Shown: positions 45,083 through 56,946, counted from the first letter of the stretch. The stretch is 64,000 bases of DNA from Rhizobium sp. CFBP 8762 (GCF_014841565.1 NZ_JACYUD010000001.1:798753-862752); one strand, 5' to 3'. Translations and numbers: made by a program. Notes: generated by a model from the sequence alone, not told the origin.

Positions 45083-46503
45083 GCGGGCAGGCTCCCTAAG
45101 GTCTCGACGTTGATGGCTTCGGCAAACAGACTGTTGTTGCCGGCTGCGGTGATTCGTACCGAAATAATGTCACCGATTTGCGAAGTCTTTGCATCAATAT
45201 TCACAGGCTGCAACCATGGCGATCGTCCCACAAGCTGCCCCGGCATACGACCGGGCTTTTCCAGCAGCAGATCAATCGTTTTACCCACACATTGTTCCGC
45301 AAACGCCCGCTGCTGGCGCACAAGCAAAGCTTGCAGCCGTTCCAGCCGCGCGGTCTTTACGTCTTCGGGCACCTGATCGGTCAAATCCGCGCCGGGCGTG
45401 CCGGGCCGCGTGGAGTATTTGAACGAAAATGCCTGCGCATACCCGACCGTTTCCACCAGACGTAGCGTGTCCTCGAAATCCTGATCGGTCTCGCCGGGGA
45501 AGCCGACGATAAAGTCACCCGACAAGGCGAGATCAGGTTTCACTGCCTTGATCCGCTCGATCAACGCAATGTACTGCGCTGCCGTATGGCGGCGGTTCAT
45601 GGCTTTCAGGATACGATCCGAGCCGGACTGAATCGGCAAATGCAGATAGGGCATCAACGCGGGTAAATCGCGATGCGCCGCAATCAAGCTGTCATCCATA
45701 TCGCGTGGATGGCTGGTGGTGTAGCGCAACCGTGCAACGCCCGGAATTTTGGCAAGACAGTGCAGCAACTCACCCAGTCCCCATGTCCGACCGTCCGGTC
45801 CTTCGCCGTGCCAGGCGTTAACGTTCTGGCCAAGCAGCGTAATTTCGCGCACACCGGCATCCGCCAGCTTTTCGGCCTCGCGCAGGATCTGCGAAACGGG
45901 GCGCGATACCTCGGCACCGCGCGTATATGGCACAACGCAGAAGGTGCAGAACTTGTCGCACCCCTCCTGCACGGTCAAAAAGGCGGTAACGCCGCGCGCG
46001 CGGGTTTTGGCCTTGTCCGGTGCAGGCAGATGCTCGAATTTATCCTCGATGGCGTAATCGGTTTCCACCACGCGTTCGCCGTTTTTGGCGCGCCTTAGCG
46101 CTTCCGGCAGACGGTGATAGGTCTGTGGGCCGATGACCAGATCGACAGCCGGGGCGCGGCGAAGAATCTCGGCACCCTCGGCCTGAGCGACACAACCGGC
46201 AACGCCGATCATCATCTCGCGCCCCTCTGCGGCATGCTGCTTTTTCAAATCGCGGAGGCGACCCAGAGCGGAGTAGACTTTTTCCGCCGCTTTTTCGCGG
46301 ATATGACAGGTGTTCAGCAGAACGAGATCGGCATCTTCCAGCACATCGGTGGCGACGTAGCCGTCTTTTGCGAGCGCGTCCGTCATACGGTCGGAATCGT
46401 ACACGTTCATCTGACAGCCGTAGGTTTTGACAAAAACCTTGCGGGTGTTCGGTCGCTCGGAAATCAGTTCGCCTGCGGGCATGCGCGTCATATGTTCGGT
46501 CAT
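45079..46503 (-). CDS. miaB: tRNA-2-methylthio-N6-isopentenyladenosine synthase
   Basis: A 474-residue radical-SAM methylthiotransferase acting on A37 of tRNAs. The first 4Fe-4S cluster cysteines lie in [15 protein letters not shown] and VAGCVAQ. The radical-SAM triad is [19 protein letters not shown]-terminal TRAM domain ([12 protein letters not shown]) follows. It heads the phoH-ybeY-tlyC-lnt run. Confidence 0.97.
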   Translation of the reverse strand: MTEHMTRMPAGELISERPNTRKVFVKTYGCQMNVYDSDRMTDALAKDGYVATDVLEDADLVLLNTCHIREKAAEKVYSALGRLRDLKKQHAAEGREMMIGVAGCVAQAEGAEILRRAPAVDLVIGPQTYHRLPEALRRAKNGERVVETDYAIEDKFEHLPAPDKAKTRARGVTAFLTVQEGCDKFCTFCVVPYTRGAEVSRPVSQILREAEKLADAGVREITLLGQNVNAWHGEGPDGRTWGLGELLHCLAKIPGVARLRYTTSHPRDMDDSLIAAHRDLPALMPYLHLPIQSGSDRILKAMNRRHTAAQYIALIERIKAVKPDLALSGDFIVGFPGETDQDFEDTLRLVETVGYAQAFSFKYSTRPGTPGADLTDQVPEDVKTARLERLQALLVRQQRAFAEQCVGKTIDLLLEKPGRMPGQLVGRSPWLQPVNIDAKTSQIGDIISVRITAAGNNSLFAEAINVETLGSLPA

Positions 46504-46553
46504 AGCGCTTGTTTATCTGATATAGTCTATAAATTGAAGTGTTTTAAAAGCAC

Positions 46554-47378
46554 TCACAACCGGCCACGAAGCGCGCGAATGAGAATGGTGCGCAACCGGC
46601 TTTCCACCTCACGGCTGACGAGCTTGCGGTTGCTGTCGGCGGCATAAGCGACGGGATCGCCAAAGACCACATCCACCTCCAGCGCCCCTTCCCGCAACAC
46701 ACCCATGAGGTGTGGCAGCAGCGTGATATCACCGGGCCATGCGGCAATGGGCCGGTGGTAGCGGCCCATTGCCATGCCGTGAACGCCGGTATAGGCGATG
46801 GCGACGGGTTGGATATGCACGGGGTTTTGTGGGTCTTCACGCACGGCGGAGGCCGCCGCGCCGAACAGCGAGGTTTTTATATCCAGAAGACGGTTGCCGT
46901 CCGATGTCGTGCCTTCGGGAAACAGCACAACGATTTCACCGGCCTTCATACGATTGCCGATTTCATCGCTTTGCTCACCAACCTTGCGCTTCATCTCCCG
47001 CTCTACGAAGATCGTTCTCTGCAAACGGGCAAGAGCGCCGAAGACCGGCCAATCGCGCACCTCGGATTTGGCAACGAACGTAACATCCAGAACCGACCCC
47101 AGAACCAGGATATCGCTCCACGATACATGGTTGGATGCCAGCATGAGCGGCCTCTGCGCAGAGGGAACGCCGTGAACGCGTACGCGGAGGCCCATCATGG
47201 TGCAAACGGCGCGGTGCCACAGCCGCGGCAGGGAGCGGGCGAATTTCAACCGGAGTTTGATGAACAGCACTTGCAGTGGCAGCAGCACGAGCGTGATCGC
47301 AACGATGCCGACGAGCACCAGACCAACGCGCAGCCGCGTTACAAAACCGGAGCGGGAGACGGAGATGTCATCCATCAT
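46554..47378 (-). CDS. plsC: 1-acyl-sn-glycerol-3-phosphate acyltransferase
   Basis: A 274-residue membrane acyltransferase making phosphatidic acid. An N-terminal membrane helix lies at residues 14-38. The catalytic block NHVSWSDILVLG (NHx4D) is near residue 83, and the FPEGTTSDGNRL substrate block near 155. Its 5' end overlaps the fur-type gene by 11 bases. Some relatives act on lyso-ornithine lipid (OlsA). That is worth considering because an OlsB homologue lies at 60983, but it cannot be decided by eye. Confidence 0.9.
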   Translation of the reverse strand: MMDDISVSRSGFVTRLRVGLVLVGIVAITLVLLPLQVLFIKLRLKFARSLPRLWHRAVCTMMGLRVRVHGVPSAQRPLMLASNHVSWSDILVLGSVLDVTFVAKSEVRDWPVFGALARLQRTIFVEREMKRKVGEQSDEIGNRMKAGEIVVLFPEGTTSDGNRLLDIKTSLFGAAASAVREDPQNPVHIQPVAIAYTGVHGMAMGRYHRPIAAWPGDITLLPHLMGVLREGALEVDVVFGDPVAYAADSNRKLVSREVESRLRTILIRALRGRL

Positions 47379-47796
47379 CTTTGGTCAGGGGAATACCGTA
47401 AAGCTCCAGCCGATGCTCCACCAGACGGAAGCCGAGCTCACGCGCAATGCGCTCCTGCAGGGCTTCGATTTCCGGAGAGTGAAACTCGATCACCGTCCCT
47501 GTCTTCAGATCGATCAGGTGGTCGTGGTGTTCGTCGGGCAGGGTTTCATAACGCGAGCGGCCATCGCGAAAATCGTGCCGTGCGATGATACCGGCATCCT
47601 CAAACAACTTGACGGTGCGGTAGACAGTGGACAGCGAAATCTTGGAATCGACGCTGGCCGACCGGCGGTAGAGTTCTTCCACGTCTGGATGATCGATGGA
47701 TGATTCCAGCACCCGGGCGATCACGCGACGCTGCTCGGTCATCCGCATGCCGCGCTCTGCGCAGAGATCCTCCAGCGATTTTTCGAATTCGGTCAT
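47368..47796 (-). CDS. Fur-family metalloregulator (Fur/Mur)
   Basis: A 142-residue iron- or manganese-responsive repressor. The winged helix includes MTEQRRVIARVLE and ISLSTVYRTVKLFEDAGII. The dimerisation domain has DEHHDHLIDLKTGTVIEFHS, with the HHDH metal ligands. The only cysteine is near the N-terminus, so the CxxC structural-zinc motifs of E. coli Fur are absent, as in rhizobial Fur/Mur. In rhizobia many such proteins sense manganese. It is upstream of plsC, overlapping by 11 bases. Confidence 0.9.
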   Translation of the reverse strand: MTEFEKSLEDLCAERGMRMTEQRRVIARVLESSIDHPDVEELYRRSASVDSKISLSTVYRTVKLFEDAGIIARHDFRDGRSRYETLPDEHHDHLIDLKTGTVIEFHSPEIEALQERIARELGFRLVEHRLELYGIPLTKDDG

Positions 47797-47837
47797 GCGT
47801 TCCGCGTCCAGGGGCCGAAACCGGCAAATGCCATCCT

Positions 47838-48323
47838 CTAACGAAGATCGGCCTTCATGACAAGCGCGGTAGACCGTCCGCCCACCGCATCCTTGTAGTA
47901 GGCCTTGCGCTCCCCCACCGTCTCAAAGCCCAGCTTGCGATAGAGACCAATGGCAGCCGGATTGCCTGCATCGACCTCCAGAAACAGGGCGTGCATGCCC
48001 TCCTGTGCCAGTTTCTGCATGGCAGCGCGCATCAACCGCCATCCGAGCCCGTGGCGCGCCATGCGGCTATCAACGGCCAGCGTCAGAATTTCGGCTTCAT
48101 CCGCGGCGCCACGGGCAAGCACGAAGCCGCCAATGGCCTTGATCCCGGTCGCGGGTCGCGCCACGAAGCCGACCACGCCCTTTTGCACCAGAAGGCCGTG
48201 AAACGCGCCACTGTCCCAAGGGTGCGGAAAACGCGTTTTGTGAAGCCCGGCAACCGCCGGGCAATCACTGGTGACCATGGGAAAAACATCAAAAATCATG
48301 GGAGACGTGTAAAAGCCGAACAT
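47838..48323 (-). CDS. rimI: Ribosomal-protein-alanine N-acetyltransferase (RimI type)
   Basis: A GNAT acetyltransferase of 161 residues (or 153 from the second ATG). The acetyl-CoA site is LAVDSRMARHGLGWRLM, and ALFLEVDAGNPAAIGLYRKLGFETVGERKAYY (in part) is the RimI hallmark. It overlaps the tsaB stop by one base, the usual tsaB-rimI arrangement. Confidence 0.92.
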   Translation of the reverse strand: MFGFYTSPMIFDVFPMVTSDCPAVAGLHKTRFPHPWDSGAFHGLLVQKGVVGFVARPATGIKAIGGFVLARGAADEAEILTLAVDSRMARHGLGWRLMRAAMQKLAQEGMHALFLEVDAGNPAAIGLYRKLGFETVGERKAYYKDAVGGRSTALVMKADLR

Positions 48324-48985
48324 TACTGATGCGCGATAGCGAAGCCTACCTGCGGCTTGGCATCCGGCCCGCGCAGATACAGGGGCTTGGGCTTATCGAT
48401 ATTTGCGTCTGCCAACGCGCCGAGACGGGCGACGGTGGCAATGTCGAAATCGTTCATACCCACGGTCCCGGGGCGCAACAGGGCTGCGCCGGAACCAACG
48501 ATACGCCCTTCAAAGTCCGAAAAGCGCGCTTTAGCGTCTTCCAGACCGATGGCGACCGGTTCCCCCATGCTGGCACCCGACGCATCGAATAGCTGACAAT
48601 AGAGCTCATCGCGCTTGGCATCCATCGCAGCAAGAACAGCTGTACCATCCGGCTGCCCTTGCGCTGCCAGACCATGCGCTGCCAGAACATGCAAGGTGGA
48701 AACCCCAACTGCGGGAATGCCGAGCGCCAGGCCAAGTCCCCGCGCTGTCGCGACGCCAACCCGAATGCCGGTAAAGGAGCCAGGTCCAATCGTCACCGCG
48801 ATGCGCTCAACGGCTTCCAGCGTTTTGCCGCTTTGCGCAAGCGCCTGCTCGATGAACCCCATCAATTGCTCCGCGTGCCCGCGTCCAATATCGGCAGAGG
48901 CGCGGCCTAGCAGTTCACCGCGCGCACTGTCATAGACAGCCGCCGTGCAGTTTGTGCCTGCGGTATCAAGGCCGAGCAGAATCAC
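48323..48985 (-). CDS. tsaB: tRNA threonylcarbamoyladenosine biosynthesis protein TsaB
   Basis: A 220-residue ASKHA-fold partner of TsaD for t6A37 synthesis in tRNA. It begins ILLGLDTAGTNCTAAV and has IAVTIGPGSFTGIRVGVATARGL, the TsaB hallmark. The start is a GTG at 48985 within the nfuA stop (GTGA) and preceded by GGAAG. A longer frame inside nfuA lacks support. Confidence 0.94.
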   Translation of the reverse strand: MILLGLDTAGTNCTAAVYDSARGELLGRASADIGRGHAEQLMGFIEQALAQSGKTLEAVERIAVTIGPGSFTGIRVGVATARGLGLALGIPAVGVSTLHVLAAHGLAAQGQPDGTAVLAAMDAKRDELYCQLFDASGASMGEPVAIGLEDAKARFSDFEGRIVGSGAALLRPGTVGMNDFDIATVARLGALADANIDKPKPLYLRGPDAKPQVGFAIAHQ

Positions 48986-49548
48986 ATCGCTTCCACTTCC
49001 TGCACTTCGGGAATGAAGTGGCGAAGCAGGTTCTGGACGCCATGCTTCAATGTTGCGGTGGAGGAAGGGCAACCCGAGCAAGCGCCCTTCATGTTGAGAA
49101 ACACGGTGCCATCACGGAAGCCCTTGAAGGTGATATCGCCACCGTCCTGTGCAACGGCTGGACGAACGCGCGTTTCCAGCAGTTCCTTGATGGTCGCAAC
49201 GATGGTCTCATCGCCGGGCTCGAAAAATTCACCTTCGAGATCGTCCGCTTCCGTCGTGGAAGCCGATGCCATCACCGGCTGCCCGGACATGAAGTGCTCC
49301 ATAATGGAGCCGAGAATGGCAGGCTTCAGGTGCTGCCACTCATAATCCGACTTGGTAACGGTGATGAAATCGTAACCAAAGAAGACACCGGAGACGCCGG
49401 GGACGGAAAACAGGCGGGCCGCGAGCGGCGACTGCGCGCTGGCTTCCGCTGCATTGCGAAACTCAGCCGTATCGTTTTCCAGCACGATTTTGCCGGGCAA
49501 GAACTTGAGCGTTGATGGGTTTGGCGTCGATTCAGTCTGGATGAACAT
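48982..49548 (-). CDS. NifU/NfuA-type iron-sulfur scaffold protein
   Basis: A 188-residue protein with an N-terminal Nfu_N domain (MFIQTESTPNPSTLKFLPG, VSGVFFGYDFITVTK) and a C-terminal NifU domain (RPAVAQDGGDITFKGF) whose CSGCPSS motif binds the Fe-S cluster. It delivers clusters to client enzymes. MiaB, encoded in the same leftward run, is one plausible client. Confidence 0.94.
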   Translation of the reverse strand: MFIQTESTPNPSTLKFLPGKIVLENDTAEFRNAAEASAQSPLAARLFSVPGVSGVFFGYDFITVTKSDYEWQHLKPAILGSIMEHFMSGQPVMASASTTEADDLEGEFFEPGDETIVATIKELLETRVRPAVAQDGGDITFKGFRDGTVFLNMKGACSGCPSSTATLKHGVQNLLRHFIPEVQEVEAM

Positions 49549-49693
49549 TTTTTCTCCAATCAGCCGGGACAGATCGACCGGGCAACAGCCATCCCTGCTA
49601 CCGGGGAAACTGCATCAATGAATTTAGAACTGTTATAAAGATAGTCCGTTTCCATGACGGCTTCAAGATAAAGCTTGGGCGTAACGATCAACT

Positions 49694-50185
49694 TTAACTG
49701 AGCGCGTCAATTTCCTCGTCCGTCAAAAGATCAGGCACCACGGTTACCGGAATGGGAAACGCTGCCGCCTTACCCGCGATGGACGATACCAGCGGGCCCG
49801 GTCCATCCTTGGCAGAACCTGCCGCAAGCACGAGAATCGAGATATCACGGTCCTCGTCGATCAGCGCGTGGATCTGCTCGGTCGCATTGCCCTCGCGGAT
49901 CACGATTTCCGGCTCTATGCCAATGGTTTCCCGCACGGTCTGCGCCACCTTTGCCAAGGTATTTTCGGCCTCCTCGCGCGCTTCCGCCCGCATGATTTCT
50001 TCCACACCCAGCCAATGCTGAAAATCACCATCGGCGATAACGTACAGAAGCACGATGCCGCCATTGGTATTTTTGGCGCGGCGTCCGGCGTAGTGCACGG
50101 CGCGGCCGCATTCGGGCGTATCATCAATGACCGCCATGAACTTGCGGCGGTGGCCTTCCAGTCGTGAGAGGCGTGGTGAAACCAT
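49694..50185 (-). CDS. Universal stress protein (UspA family)
   Basis: A 163-residue single-domain Usp protein. It begins KFMAVIDDTPECGRAVHYA and has ISILVLAAGSAKDG, the region of the usual G-2x-G-9x-G nucleotide loop, here not fully conserved (GSAKDGPGPLVSSIAGKAAAF). It lies between trpS and nfuA, a conserved rhizobial position. The exact role is unknown. Confidence 0.88.
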   Translation of the reverse strand: MVSPRLSRLEGHRRKFMAVIDDTPECGRAVHYAGRRAKNTNGGIVLLYVIADGDFQHWLGVEEIMRAEAREEAENTLAKVAQTVRETIGIEPEIVIREGNATEQIHALIDEDRDISILVLAAGSAKDGPGPLVSSIAGKAAAFPIPVTVVPDLLTDEEIDALS

Positions 50186-50238
50186 TCTGAGCCTTTACCT
50201 CTGGATCGTTGAATCAGGCAGTTATATCGTGGCTAAGC

Positions 50239-51303
50239 TTATTGCAGAAAGCCGATGATGTCGCGCACTTCCTTCATGGTCTTTGTCGCCCGGTCGCGTG
50301 CCCGCTCACCGCCTTGGCGCAAAATCCCATCAATATGCGTTGTATCTTCCATCAGGCGGCGCATTTCGCCGGTAATGGGTGACAGCACATTGACGGCCAG
50401 TTCGATCAAGGCTGGCTTGAATACGGAGAACTGAACGCCGCCGAACTCGCGCAAGACATCGGCCTTGCTGCTGCCTGCCAAGGCCGCGTAAATGCCAACA
50501 AGGTTATCGGCTTCCGGTCTGCCTTTCAGGCCTTCCGTTTCGCTTGGCAGCGCGTCGGGGTCGGTCTTGGCCTTGCGGATCTTGCGGGCAATGGTTTCCG
50601 CGTCGTCCATCAGGTTGATGCGCGACAGGTCCGAAGCATCGGACTTCGACATTTTCTTGGTGCCGTCACGCAGACTCATGACACGCGGCGCGGGACCGTC
50701 GATCAATGGCTCTACCAGCGGGAAGTAACCGTGGATCGGCTCTTCACCGACCACCATATCCACGCCCTGTCCCGTTGCGCGGATTTTCTCCTGAAAATCG
50801 ATGTTGAATTTCTGCGCGATATCGCGGGCCAGTTCCAGATGCTGCTTCTGGTCATCGCCCACAGGCACATGGGTTGCGCGGTACACCAGAATGTCGGCAG
50901 CCATCAGGCTTGGATAGGCCAAAAGCCCCAGCGAGGCGTTTTCGCGGTCCTTGCCGGCCTTGTCCTTGAACTGCGTCATGCGGTTCATCCACCCGATGCG
51001 CGCGACGCAATTGAATATCCATGCCAGTTCCGCGTGCTGCGGCACCGCCGACTGGTTGAAGACGATGTGCTTTTGCGGGTCCACACCCGACGCGATGAAG
51101 GCCGCCGCGATGGAGCGGATTTGCCCGCGCAGGTCCTCATGCACCAGTTGCGCGGTGATGGAATGAAGATCAACCACGCAATAGATACAATCATTGGTGT
51201 CCTGCAGGGCCACAAATTTGCGGATGGCACCGAGGTAGTTGCCGAGATGCAGATTGCCCGTCGGCTGAACGCCTGAGAAGACAAGCGGCTTGAATTCATT
51301 CAT
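50239..51303 (-). CDS. trpS: Tryptophanyl-tRNA synthetase
   Basis: A 354-residue class I synthetase. The HIGH-type motif is [13 protein letters not shown] near residue 17, and the KMSKS motif is KKMSKSD near 222. It starts [16 protein letters not shown]. It is downstream of murJ on the same strand with a gap of about 58 bases. Confidence 0.97.
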   Translation of the reverse strand: MNEFKPLVFSGVQPTGNLHLGNYLGAIRKFVALQDTNDCIYCVVDLHSITAQLVHEDLRGQIRSIAAAFIASGVDPQKHIVFNQSAVPQHAELAWIFNCVARIGWMNRMTQFKDKAGKDRENASLGLLAYPSLMAADILVYRATHVPVGDDQKQHLELARDIAQKFNIDFQEKIRATGQGVDMVVGEEPIHGYFPLVEPLIDGPAPRVMSLRDGTKKMSKSDASDLSRINLMDDAETIARKIRKAKTDPDALPSETEGLKGRPEADNLVGIYAALAGSSKADVLREFGGVQFSVFKPALIELAVNVLSPITGEMRRLMEDTTHIDGILRQGGERARDRATKTMKEVRDIIGFLQ

Positions 51304-51361
51304 CGTCTATGTTCCTCGTCGACGCGTTCGAACGCGCTTATGCACGGGAGCGGGGTCTCGA

Positions 51362-52924
51362 TCAAGACCCGCGTTTCACGCTGCGCCGGATCATCGCCAT
51401 GCTGGCCCCGCCGGTGAGAAAGGCTGTGCCGAAGTACACGATCATAGCAACGGTCACGAGGCCCACCAGCGTCGGCGCACTCACCCACGCCGGAGAGGAG
51501 GATGCCAGCAACGAAGCCAGCCAGCGCATGGAAAACCAGATCGCCAGCGCCATAACCCCCGCCGAGAGAACCAGCCGGGGAATTCGCGTCAAAAGCGCGA
51601 TGTCGCGCCCCCAATGACCACGCCAGACGAGCGTGGCAAAAAGCAGAATGGCATTGACCCAACCCGCCGTGATTTCCGCAATGGCGATGCCGCTAGCACC
51701 CAGACGCGGAAACAGCGTCATGGCCATACTGACATTGACCACCACCGAAAGCCCCGCAAACAACATGGGGGTTCTGGTATCTTCGCGGGCAAAAAATCCG
51801 GGAATGAAGGCTTTGATCAGCACGAAAGCGGGCAAGCCCAGCCCGTAGATCGCCAGAATATGGGACACGCGCACCGTTGCCTCGGCAGAGAACTGGCCGC
51901 GCTCAAACAGCATCCGCACAATCGGCTCTGCCATGACCAGCAGCGCGGCGGCGGCGGGGAGCGTCAGAAACAGCGTGAACTCAACCGACCGATTCTGCAG
52001 ATTGGATGCCTGCGCCATGTTGCCGGAGCGAAGCGCCCGCGCCAGTTCCGGCAGCAATACGGTGGCAACCGCAATGCCGACGACACCCAGCGGCAACTGA
52101 TAGATGCGGTCCGCATAGACCAGCGACGACAAGGCTCCCTCCTGCCCGGATGCGATAGCCGTATTGATCAAGAGGTTGATCTGCGTGATGCCACCGGTAA
52201 TGGCCGCCGGCAGGGCAAGGAACAGCAGGCGGCGCACATTCTGCGTGAGGCGGGGACGCCGGAAGCCAATCTTGATACCTGCATTGCGCACGGCAACCCA
52301 GACGATGGCAAGCTGAACGAAGCCTGCCGCCATAACGCCCCATGCCAGATAGAAGCCGACCGTTATGGCGTCTCCTCCGGTCATCCACGCATAGGCCAGC
52401 ACGCCGATGAGGATGACATTCAGAAACACCGGCGCAATGGCGGCTGCGAAATAGCGGTGCAGCGAGTTCAACATGCCCGCCATCATCGCCGCCAGCGACA
52501 TGCAGGCCAGGTAAGGAAACATGATGGTGGCAAGCGCTACGGTGACGCCGAACTTCTGCGGATCGCTGACAAAGCCCGGTGCAATGACGGTGCGCACCAA
52601 GAGCGGCATGGACAGTTCCATGGCAATGGTCAGAGCCATCAGCACCGTAAACAGGACGCCGAACACTTCTTCAGAAAAGCGTTTTGCGCCCTCCATGCCA
52701 TTGGCCTCGATTTCCTTGGCAAACAGCGGCACGAATGCAGCATTGAAGGCGCCTTCGGCAAACAGGCGGCGGAAGGTGTTTGGGAAGCGGAAGGCAGCAT
52801 TGAAGGCATCGGCCACGGGGCCCGTACCCAAGGCTGCGGCCATGAAGGTTTCACGCACAAAACCGAACAGGCGACTGCCGAGCGTCGCGCCGCCAACCGT
52901 CGCGAACTTCTTGATAAGGCTCAT
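51362..52924 (-). CDS. murJ: Lipid II flippase MurJ
   Basis: A 520-residue protein with about 14 membrane helices of the MviN/MurJ family, which flips lipid II across the inner membrane. It begins [19 protein letters not shown] and has [19 protein letters not shown], the family signature with catalytic arginines. The start makes an ATGA overlap with glnD. Confidence 0.96.
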   Translation of the reverse strand: MSLIKKFATVGGATLGSRLFGFVRETFMAAALGTGPVADAFNAAFRFPNTFRRLFAEGAFNAAFVPLFAKEIEANGMEGAKRFSEEVFGVLFTVLMALTIAMELSMPLLVRTVIAPGFVSDPQKFGVTVALATIMFPYLACMSLAAMMAGMLNSLHRYFAAAIAPVFLNVILIGVLAYAWMTGGDAITVGFYLAWGVMAAGFVQLAIVWVAVRNAGIKIGFRRPRLTQNVRRLLFLALPAAITGGITQINLLINTAIASGQEGALSSLVYADRIYQLPLGVVGIAVATVLLPELARALRSGNMAQASNLQNRSVEFTLFLTLPAAAALLVMAEPIVRMLFERGQFSAEATVRVSHILAIYGLGLPAFVLIKAFIPGFFAREDTRTPMLFAGLSVVVNVSMAMTLFPRLGASGIAIAEITAGWVNAILLFATLVWRGHWGRDIALLTRIPRLVLSAGVMALAIWFSMRWLASLLASSSPAWVSAPTLVGLVTVAMIVYFGTAFLTGGASMAMIRRSVKRGS

Positions 52925-55752
52925 GGTTCCGCCCTGATTTTCTTGATGGCCGATGCTGGAGGCGCAATCATGCCCGGCGGCATCCGGTCCCGCGCCTCGT
53001 CCGCCTCATCAGCCATCACAGCTTTCAGCCGCGCCACGATATTGGCCTGACGGTTTTCGTTGACCACCTGATGGCCGACCAGATCGGTGACGTAGAACGT
53101 ATCGATCACCTTCTCTCCAAACGTGGTGATATGGGCCGATGCAATGTCGAGCGACAGATCGGACAGCACCGCCGTAACTTCTGACAGCAGACCGGTGCGG
53201 TCCAGACACTCGATTTCGATAACCGTGAATTTGTTGGACAGCGTGTTGCTGATCGTCACCGTCGGCGTCACGGTAAAGGTGCGGTGTCTGCGCCGACCCC
53301 GCATGCGGGTCGCAATCACCTCGGGCAGGCGCTTGGTGCCGGACAGCACATCCTCGATCATCCGGCCGATGGTGGCAGCACGGCGCGTTTCATCATCATC
53401 CACCGCAAATTCACGGTTGACCAAAATCGTATCCAGCGCCCGCCCATCGGCGGTCGTAAAAATCTGCGCATCCACGATGTTGGCACCGGCGGCAGCGCAG
53501 GCACCGGCAATCACCGTCAACAGGCGGGGATGGTCGGGCGAGAGCACCGTAATTTCGGTAATCGCGTGGAAAGAGTGCGTGCGCACCATGGTCGCCAGTG
53601 TTTTGCCTGCCCTGTCCGCCTCACGCACGAAAGCGGCATGGCGGACCTGATCCTCAATGGAAACAGACAGCAGATAGGGCTGATAATGCAGTTTGACGTA
53701 GGCGTCGCGCTCCGCCTCGCTCCAGCCGGGAAGCTCCGCATGCAGACGGGCACGCGCCTGTGCCGCCCGCTCCTTGCGCGGGGATTCGGAAAATCCACCG
53801 GAAATCAACAATTCCGTTTCATAATAGAGCGTGCGCAGAAGCTGGCCCTTCCAGCCATTCCACACGCCGGGGCCCACGGCGCGGATATCGCAGATAGTCA
53901 GTATCAGCAGCAATTTCAGCCGGTCGAGCGACTGAACGCGCTCGGCGAAATCGCGAATTGTCTGCCGGTCATTCAGGTCGCGAGTCTGGGCCACCATGGA
54001 CATGGTAAGATGCTCCTGAATGAGCCAACTCACCAGTTCCGTCTGCTTGGCGTTAAGACCCAGACGCGGGCAAAGCTTGCGAGCCACCCGTGCGCCTGCC
54101 ACCGAGTGATCCTCCGGCCTGCCCTTGGCAATGTCATGCAGCAGCACGGCCACATAGAGTGCCTCGCGCTCCTCGATGGACGGCATGAGCTGCACCGCCA
54201 GCGGATGGGCATCATCTTCCTTGCCTTGATCCACACGCGATAGCATTTTGACCGTGCGCAACAGATGCTCGTCCACCGTATAATGGTGGTACATGTTGAA
54301 CTGCATCATCGACACGATCCGGCCGAATTCGGGGATGAACCGGCCCAGCACACCGGCCTCGTTCATGCGCCGCAGTATCAGTTCGGGATCGCGCCGTGAG
54401 GTCAGAACGGACAGGAACAGCCGGTTGGCCTCGTCATTCTCACGCAAGGCGGGGGTTATCAGCTTGAGTGATCGGGTGACATGTTTCAGGGCATCCGGGT
54501 GAAATTCCAGCCCGTTGATGTCAGCCACATGAAACAGGCGGATGATATTGACCGGGTCTTGCGCAAATACATCGGGCGCGGCCAGCATGATGCGGCCACG
54601 ATCCTCGACGAAATCCAACGAACCGGCAATCTTGCGCGTGCGGTGGGTGAAGCGGCTAAACACCGCCGATAGCCCAGGCGCGTCCTTCGCCTGCTGGTCT
54701 TCGAGTGCCGCGCAGAAAATGCGGGTGAGGTCACCCACATTCTTCGCCACGAGAAAATAGTGCTTCATGAAACGCTCGACCGCCGACAGGCCCGGATGAT
54801 CGTGATAACCGAGTGCTTCAGCAATCTCGCGCTGAATGTCAAACGACAGCCGCTCTTCCGCCTTTCCGGTCAAGAAGTGCATGTGGCAGCGCACGGCCCA
54901 CAGAAAATCATCGGACTTCTGAAACAGCGTATATTCCTTGCGCGACAACACGCCCACGCGCACCAGATCGGCTGAGTTCTTGACGCGGTAGAAATACTTG
55001 GCAATCCAGAACAGCGTATGGATATCGCGCAGGCCGCCCTTGCTTTCCTTGACATTGGGCTCCACCAGATAGCGCGTATCGCCCGCCTTGCGGTGCCGCG
55101 CATCACGCTCGGCCAGTTTGGCGGCAATGAACTCCGGCCCGGTATTGCGCACGATTTCCTTGTCGAACCGGGTTGCCAGATCATTCGCCAGCGGCTCCGC
55201 CCCGCAGATAAAACGGCTTTCCAGAATGGCGGTGCGAATGGTCATGTCATCGCGGGAAAGGCGAATGCACTCATCGATGGTGCGGGTGGCGTGGCCAACC
55301 TTAAAGCCCATGTCCCACAGCACATACAGCATGAATTCGATCAGCGCAGTGTTCCAGCTTGCCTGACGGGTGGGCAGCAAAAACAGAAGATCGATATCCG
55401 ATCCCGGTGCCAGCGTTCCCCGGCCATAGCCGCCAACGGCGGTAACGGCGATGCGCTCGGTAGCACCGGAGTGGGCAGCATTAACAATATGCGCCAGCGT
55501 GAATTCGTAGAGCGCGGTGATCAATCCATCCTGCACGTGCGAAATACGCCGCGCACAGGCAATGCCGCCGCCATCCTGAGTGAGCAGCGCGCGAGCCGTT
55601 TCGCGGCCTTGAGCATTGGTCTGCTTGAGAGCCGCCAACAGCGCCTGCCGACGCAGATCGGTATCGCGCTCTTGCGCTGCAATGGCCTGCAATTGGAGGT
55701 TCAGTGCGTCAAAATCGAGAATGTCGGACAGTACAAAATCGTCGTCGGTCAT
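52921..55752 (-). CDS. glnD: [Protein-PII] uridylyltransferase
   Basis: A 943-residue bifunctional nitrogen sensor that uridylylates and deuridylylates PII proteins. The nucleotidyltransferase core is [21 protein letters not shown] (shown in part), the HD hydrolase core is [13 protein letters not shown], and two ACT domains close the protein ([20 protein letters not shown] and [19 protein letters not shown]). The ATG at 55752 ([12 protein letters not shown]) is chosen; 57 more open codons upstream have no family features. murJ follows with a 4-base overlap. Confidence 0.97.
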   Translation of the reverse strand: MTDDDFVLSDILDFDALNLQLQAIAAQERDTDLRRQALLAALKQTNAQGRETARALLTQDGGGIACARRISHVQDGLITALYEFTLAHIVNAAHSGATERIAVTAVGGYGRGTLAPGSDIDLLFLLPTRQASWNTALIEFMLYVLWDMGFKVGHATRTIDECIRLSRDDMTIRTAILESRFICGAEPLANDLATRFDKEIVRNTGPEFIAAKLAERDARHRKAGDTRYLVEPNVKESKGGLRDIHTLFWIAKYFYRVKNSADLVRVGVLSRKEYTLFQKSDDFLWAVRCHMHFLTGKAEERLSFDIQREIAEALGYHDHPGLSAVERFMKHYFLVAKNVGDLTRIFCAALEDQQAKDAPGLSAVFSRFTHRTRKIAGSLDFVEDRGRIMLAAPDVFAQDPVNIIRLFHVADINGLEFHPDALKHVTRSLKLITPALRENDEANRLFLSVLTSRRDPELILRRMNEAGVLGRFIPEFGRIVSMMQFNMYHHYTVDEHLLRTVKMLSRVDQGKEDDAHPLAVQLMPSIEEREALYVAVLLHDIAKGRPEDHSVAGARVARKLCPRLGLNAKQTELVSWLIQEHLTMSMVAQTRDLNDRQTIRDFAERVQSLDRLKLLLILTICDIRAVGPGVWNGWKGQLLRTLYYETELLISGGFSESPRKERAAQARARLHAELPGWSEAERDAYVKLHYQPYLLSVSIEDQVRHAAFVREADRAGKTLATMVRTHSFHAITEITVLSPDHPRLLTVIAGACAAAGANIVDAQIFTTADGRALDTILVNREFAVDDDETRRAATIGRMIEDVLSGTKRLPEVIATRMRGRRRHRTFTVTPTVTISNTLSNKFTVIEIECLDRTGLLSEVTAVLSDLSLDIASAHITTFGEKVIDTFYVTDLVGHQVVNENRQANIVARLKAVMADEADEARDRMPPGMIAPPASAIKKIRAEP

Positions 55753-55841
55753 TTTAAAGCCCAAGTGCCGGATGCCACCAAGGCAAGTGCTATAAAGCAG
55801 TTCAAGGGAAAGTGCGAAGCGGTTTTCTGTCTGACGCTGAG

Positions 55842-56876
55842 TTAAATAAAATGCTCTGGACCGGTTGCATCCGGAATGACAGCGGGCGTCTTGGCTTCCG
55901 TTGCCCGCTTTTCGGCCCGCCACTGCGAAGGACTGACGCCGGTCACGCGGCGAAATTCGCGGTTGAAATTGGACTTGGTGGAAAAGCCGCAGTCAAACAT
56001 GATTTGCGTAACCGGTGCCCTGGTTTCCGTCAACAGACGGCAGGCTTCGGCAATGCGGCGGTTGTTCACGAACTGCGAGACGTTCAGGCCAGTTGCCCGG
56101 TTGATGGCTGCTGATACATCGCGCGCAGGCAACCGAACGGCTTTTGCCAGCCGCGCAAGGCTCAAATCTTCACGGCGGTAAATGTCGTTCGTGTCCAGCG
56201 CGGTGAGCAGCGATTGCACAATCTCGTCATCCCGTGGGTCTGCAACGGTTGTCTCCACCGCGACCGGCAGACGGGCGGGAACGGCGAAAAATACGAGCAG
56301 AATGGCGATAACACCGAGATTGATCAGCCCGACCGCCACGGGAACATCGGCGTTACCGTTGACTGTGACATACAGAACCAGCGCACCATCGGTCAGGCCG
56401 AAAAAGATCAGCAAGAGACCCGTCAATTGTGCAGCCCGCAGCGCCAGCGGCAGCGTGTTCAACCCCGCCCGTGCAAACCCCGGCCCTGTCACCAGCCGCA
56501 GCAGCAAGATGCCGTAACCGATAAAAATGCAGAACAACAGTGGATCGACCAGCATTCTGGCAGCCAGCACGGCCAACAGCACGGCGACGACGGGCAGCGC
56601 GTGGACCCAGGCTTTTGCAATGCGGGCCTCCACCAGTGTGCGAAACCCCAGAAACGCCAGCGGCGGCATGGCCGAGGCCGTCACCGGCTGCAGCGGCATC
56701 AACGCATCCACGCCATAGCCGAAGCGCAGGCCGACAATCAGCCCCTGCAACAGGCAGAGGCACAGAAACGCGAAGAATGACCATTTCGACCCCGGCACAT
56801 CCGCGTGACGCACGGCGCGGTACAGCGCAAACACGAACAACGGCATGACGACGAACGGCAGGGGCACTGTAAACAT
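55842..56876 (-). CDS. Membrane-embedded AraC-family regulator
   Basis: A 344-residue protein. The first 200 residues form about seven membrane helices, and the last 110 hold an AraC double HTH ([20 protein letters not shown], then [32 protein letters not shown] in part). Such proteins can sense a signal in or across the membrane and bind DNA directly. It is divergent from the secreted hydrolase gene at 57029, which may be its target. It lies between the conserved glnD and mutS genes. Confidence 0.88.
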   Translation of the reverse strand: MFTVPLPFVVMPLFVFALYRAVRHADVPGSKWSFFAFLCLCLLQGLIVGLRFGYGVDALMPLQPVTASAMPPLAFLGFRTLVEARIAKAWVHALPVVAVLLAVLAARMLVDPLLFCIFIGYGILLLRLVTGPGFARAGLNTLPLALRAAQLTGLLLIFFGLTDGALVLYVTVNGNADVPVAVGLINLGVIAILLVFFAVPARLPVAVETTVADPRDDEIVQSLLTALDTNDIYRREDLSLARLAKAVRLPARDVSAAINRATGLNVSQFVNNRRIAEACRLLTETRAPVTQIMFDCGFSTKSNFNREFRRVTGVSPSQWRAEKRATEAKTPAVIPDATGPEHFI

Positions 56877-56889
56877 TCGGGGTCCATAA

Positions 56890-56946
56890 GCAATTTCAGC
56901 ACAAGCGACAACGACTTTACGTCCGGGCGATGCGTCAAAACAAGTG
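56890..56946 (+). repeat. Palindromic intergenic repeat, degenerate copy C
   Basis: GCAATTTCAGCACAAGCG, then CTTTACGTCCGGGCGATGCG, then TCAAAACAAG follow the same order as the copy at 24466, with the hairpin decayed. It occupies the gap between the AraC-type gene and the broken hydrolase gene. Confidence 0.7.

Noticed and set aside
51290-53050. A 586-codon open frame on the plus strand opposite murJ
   Set aside because: It is fully antisense to murJ, rich in Arg, His and Gln, and shows no domain. It is a by-product of codon bias in G+C-rich DNA.
53284-54243. A 319-codon plus-strand frame opposite glnD
   Set aside because: It lies wholly within glnD, which has complete GlnD domains in the other strand, and it has low-complexity composition.
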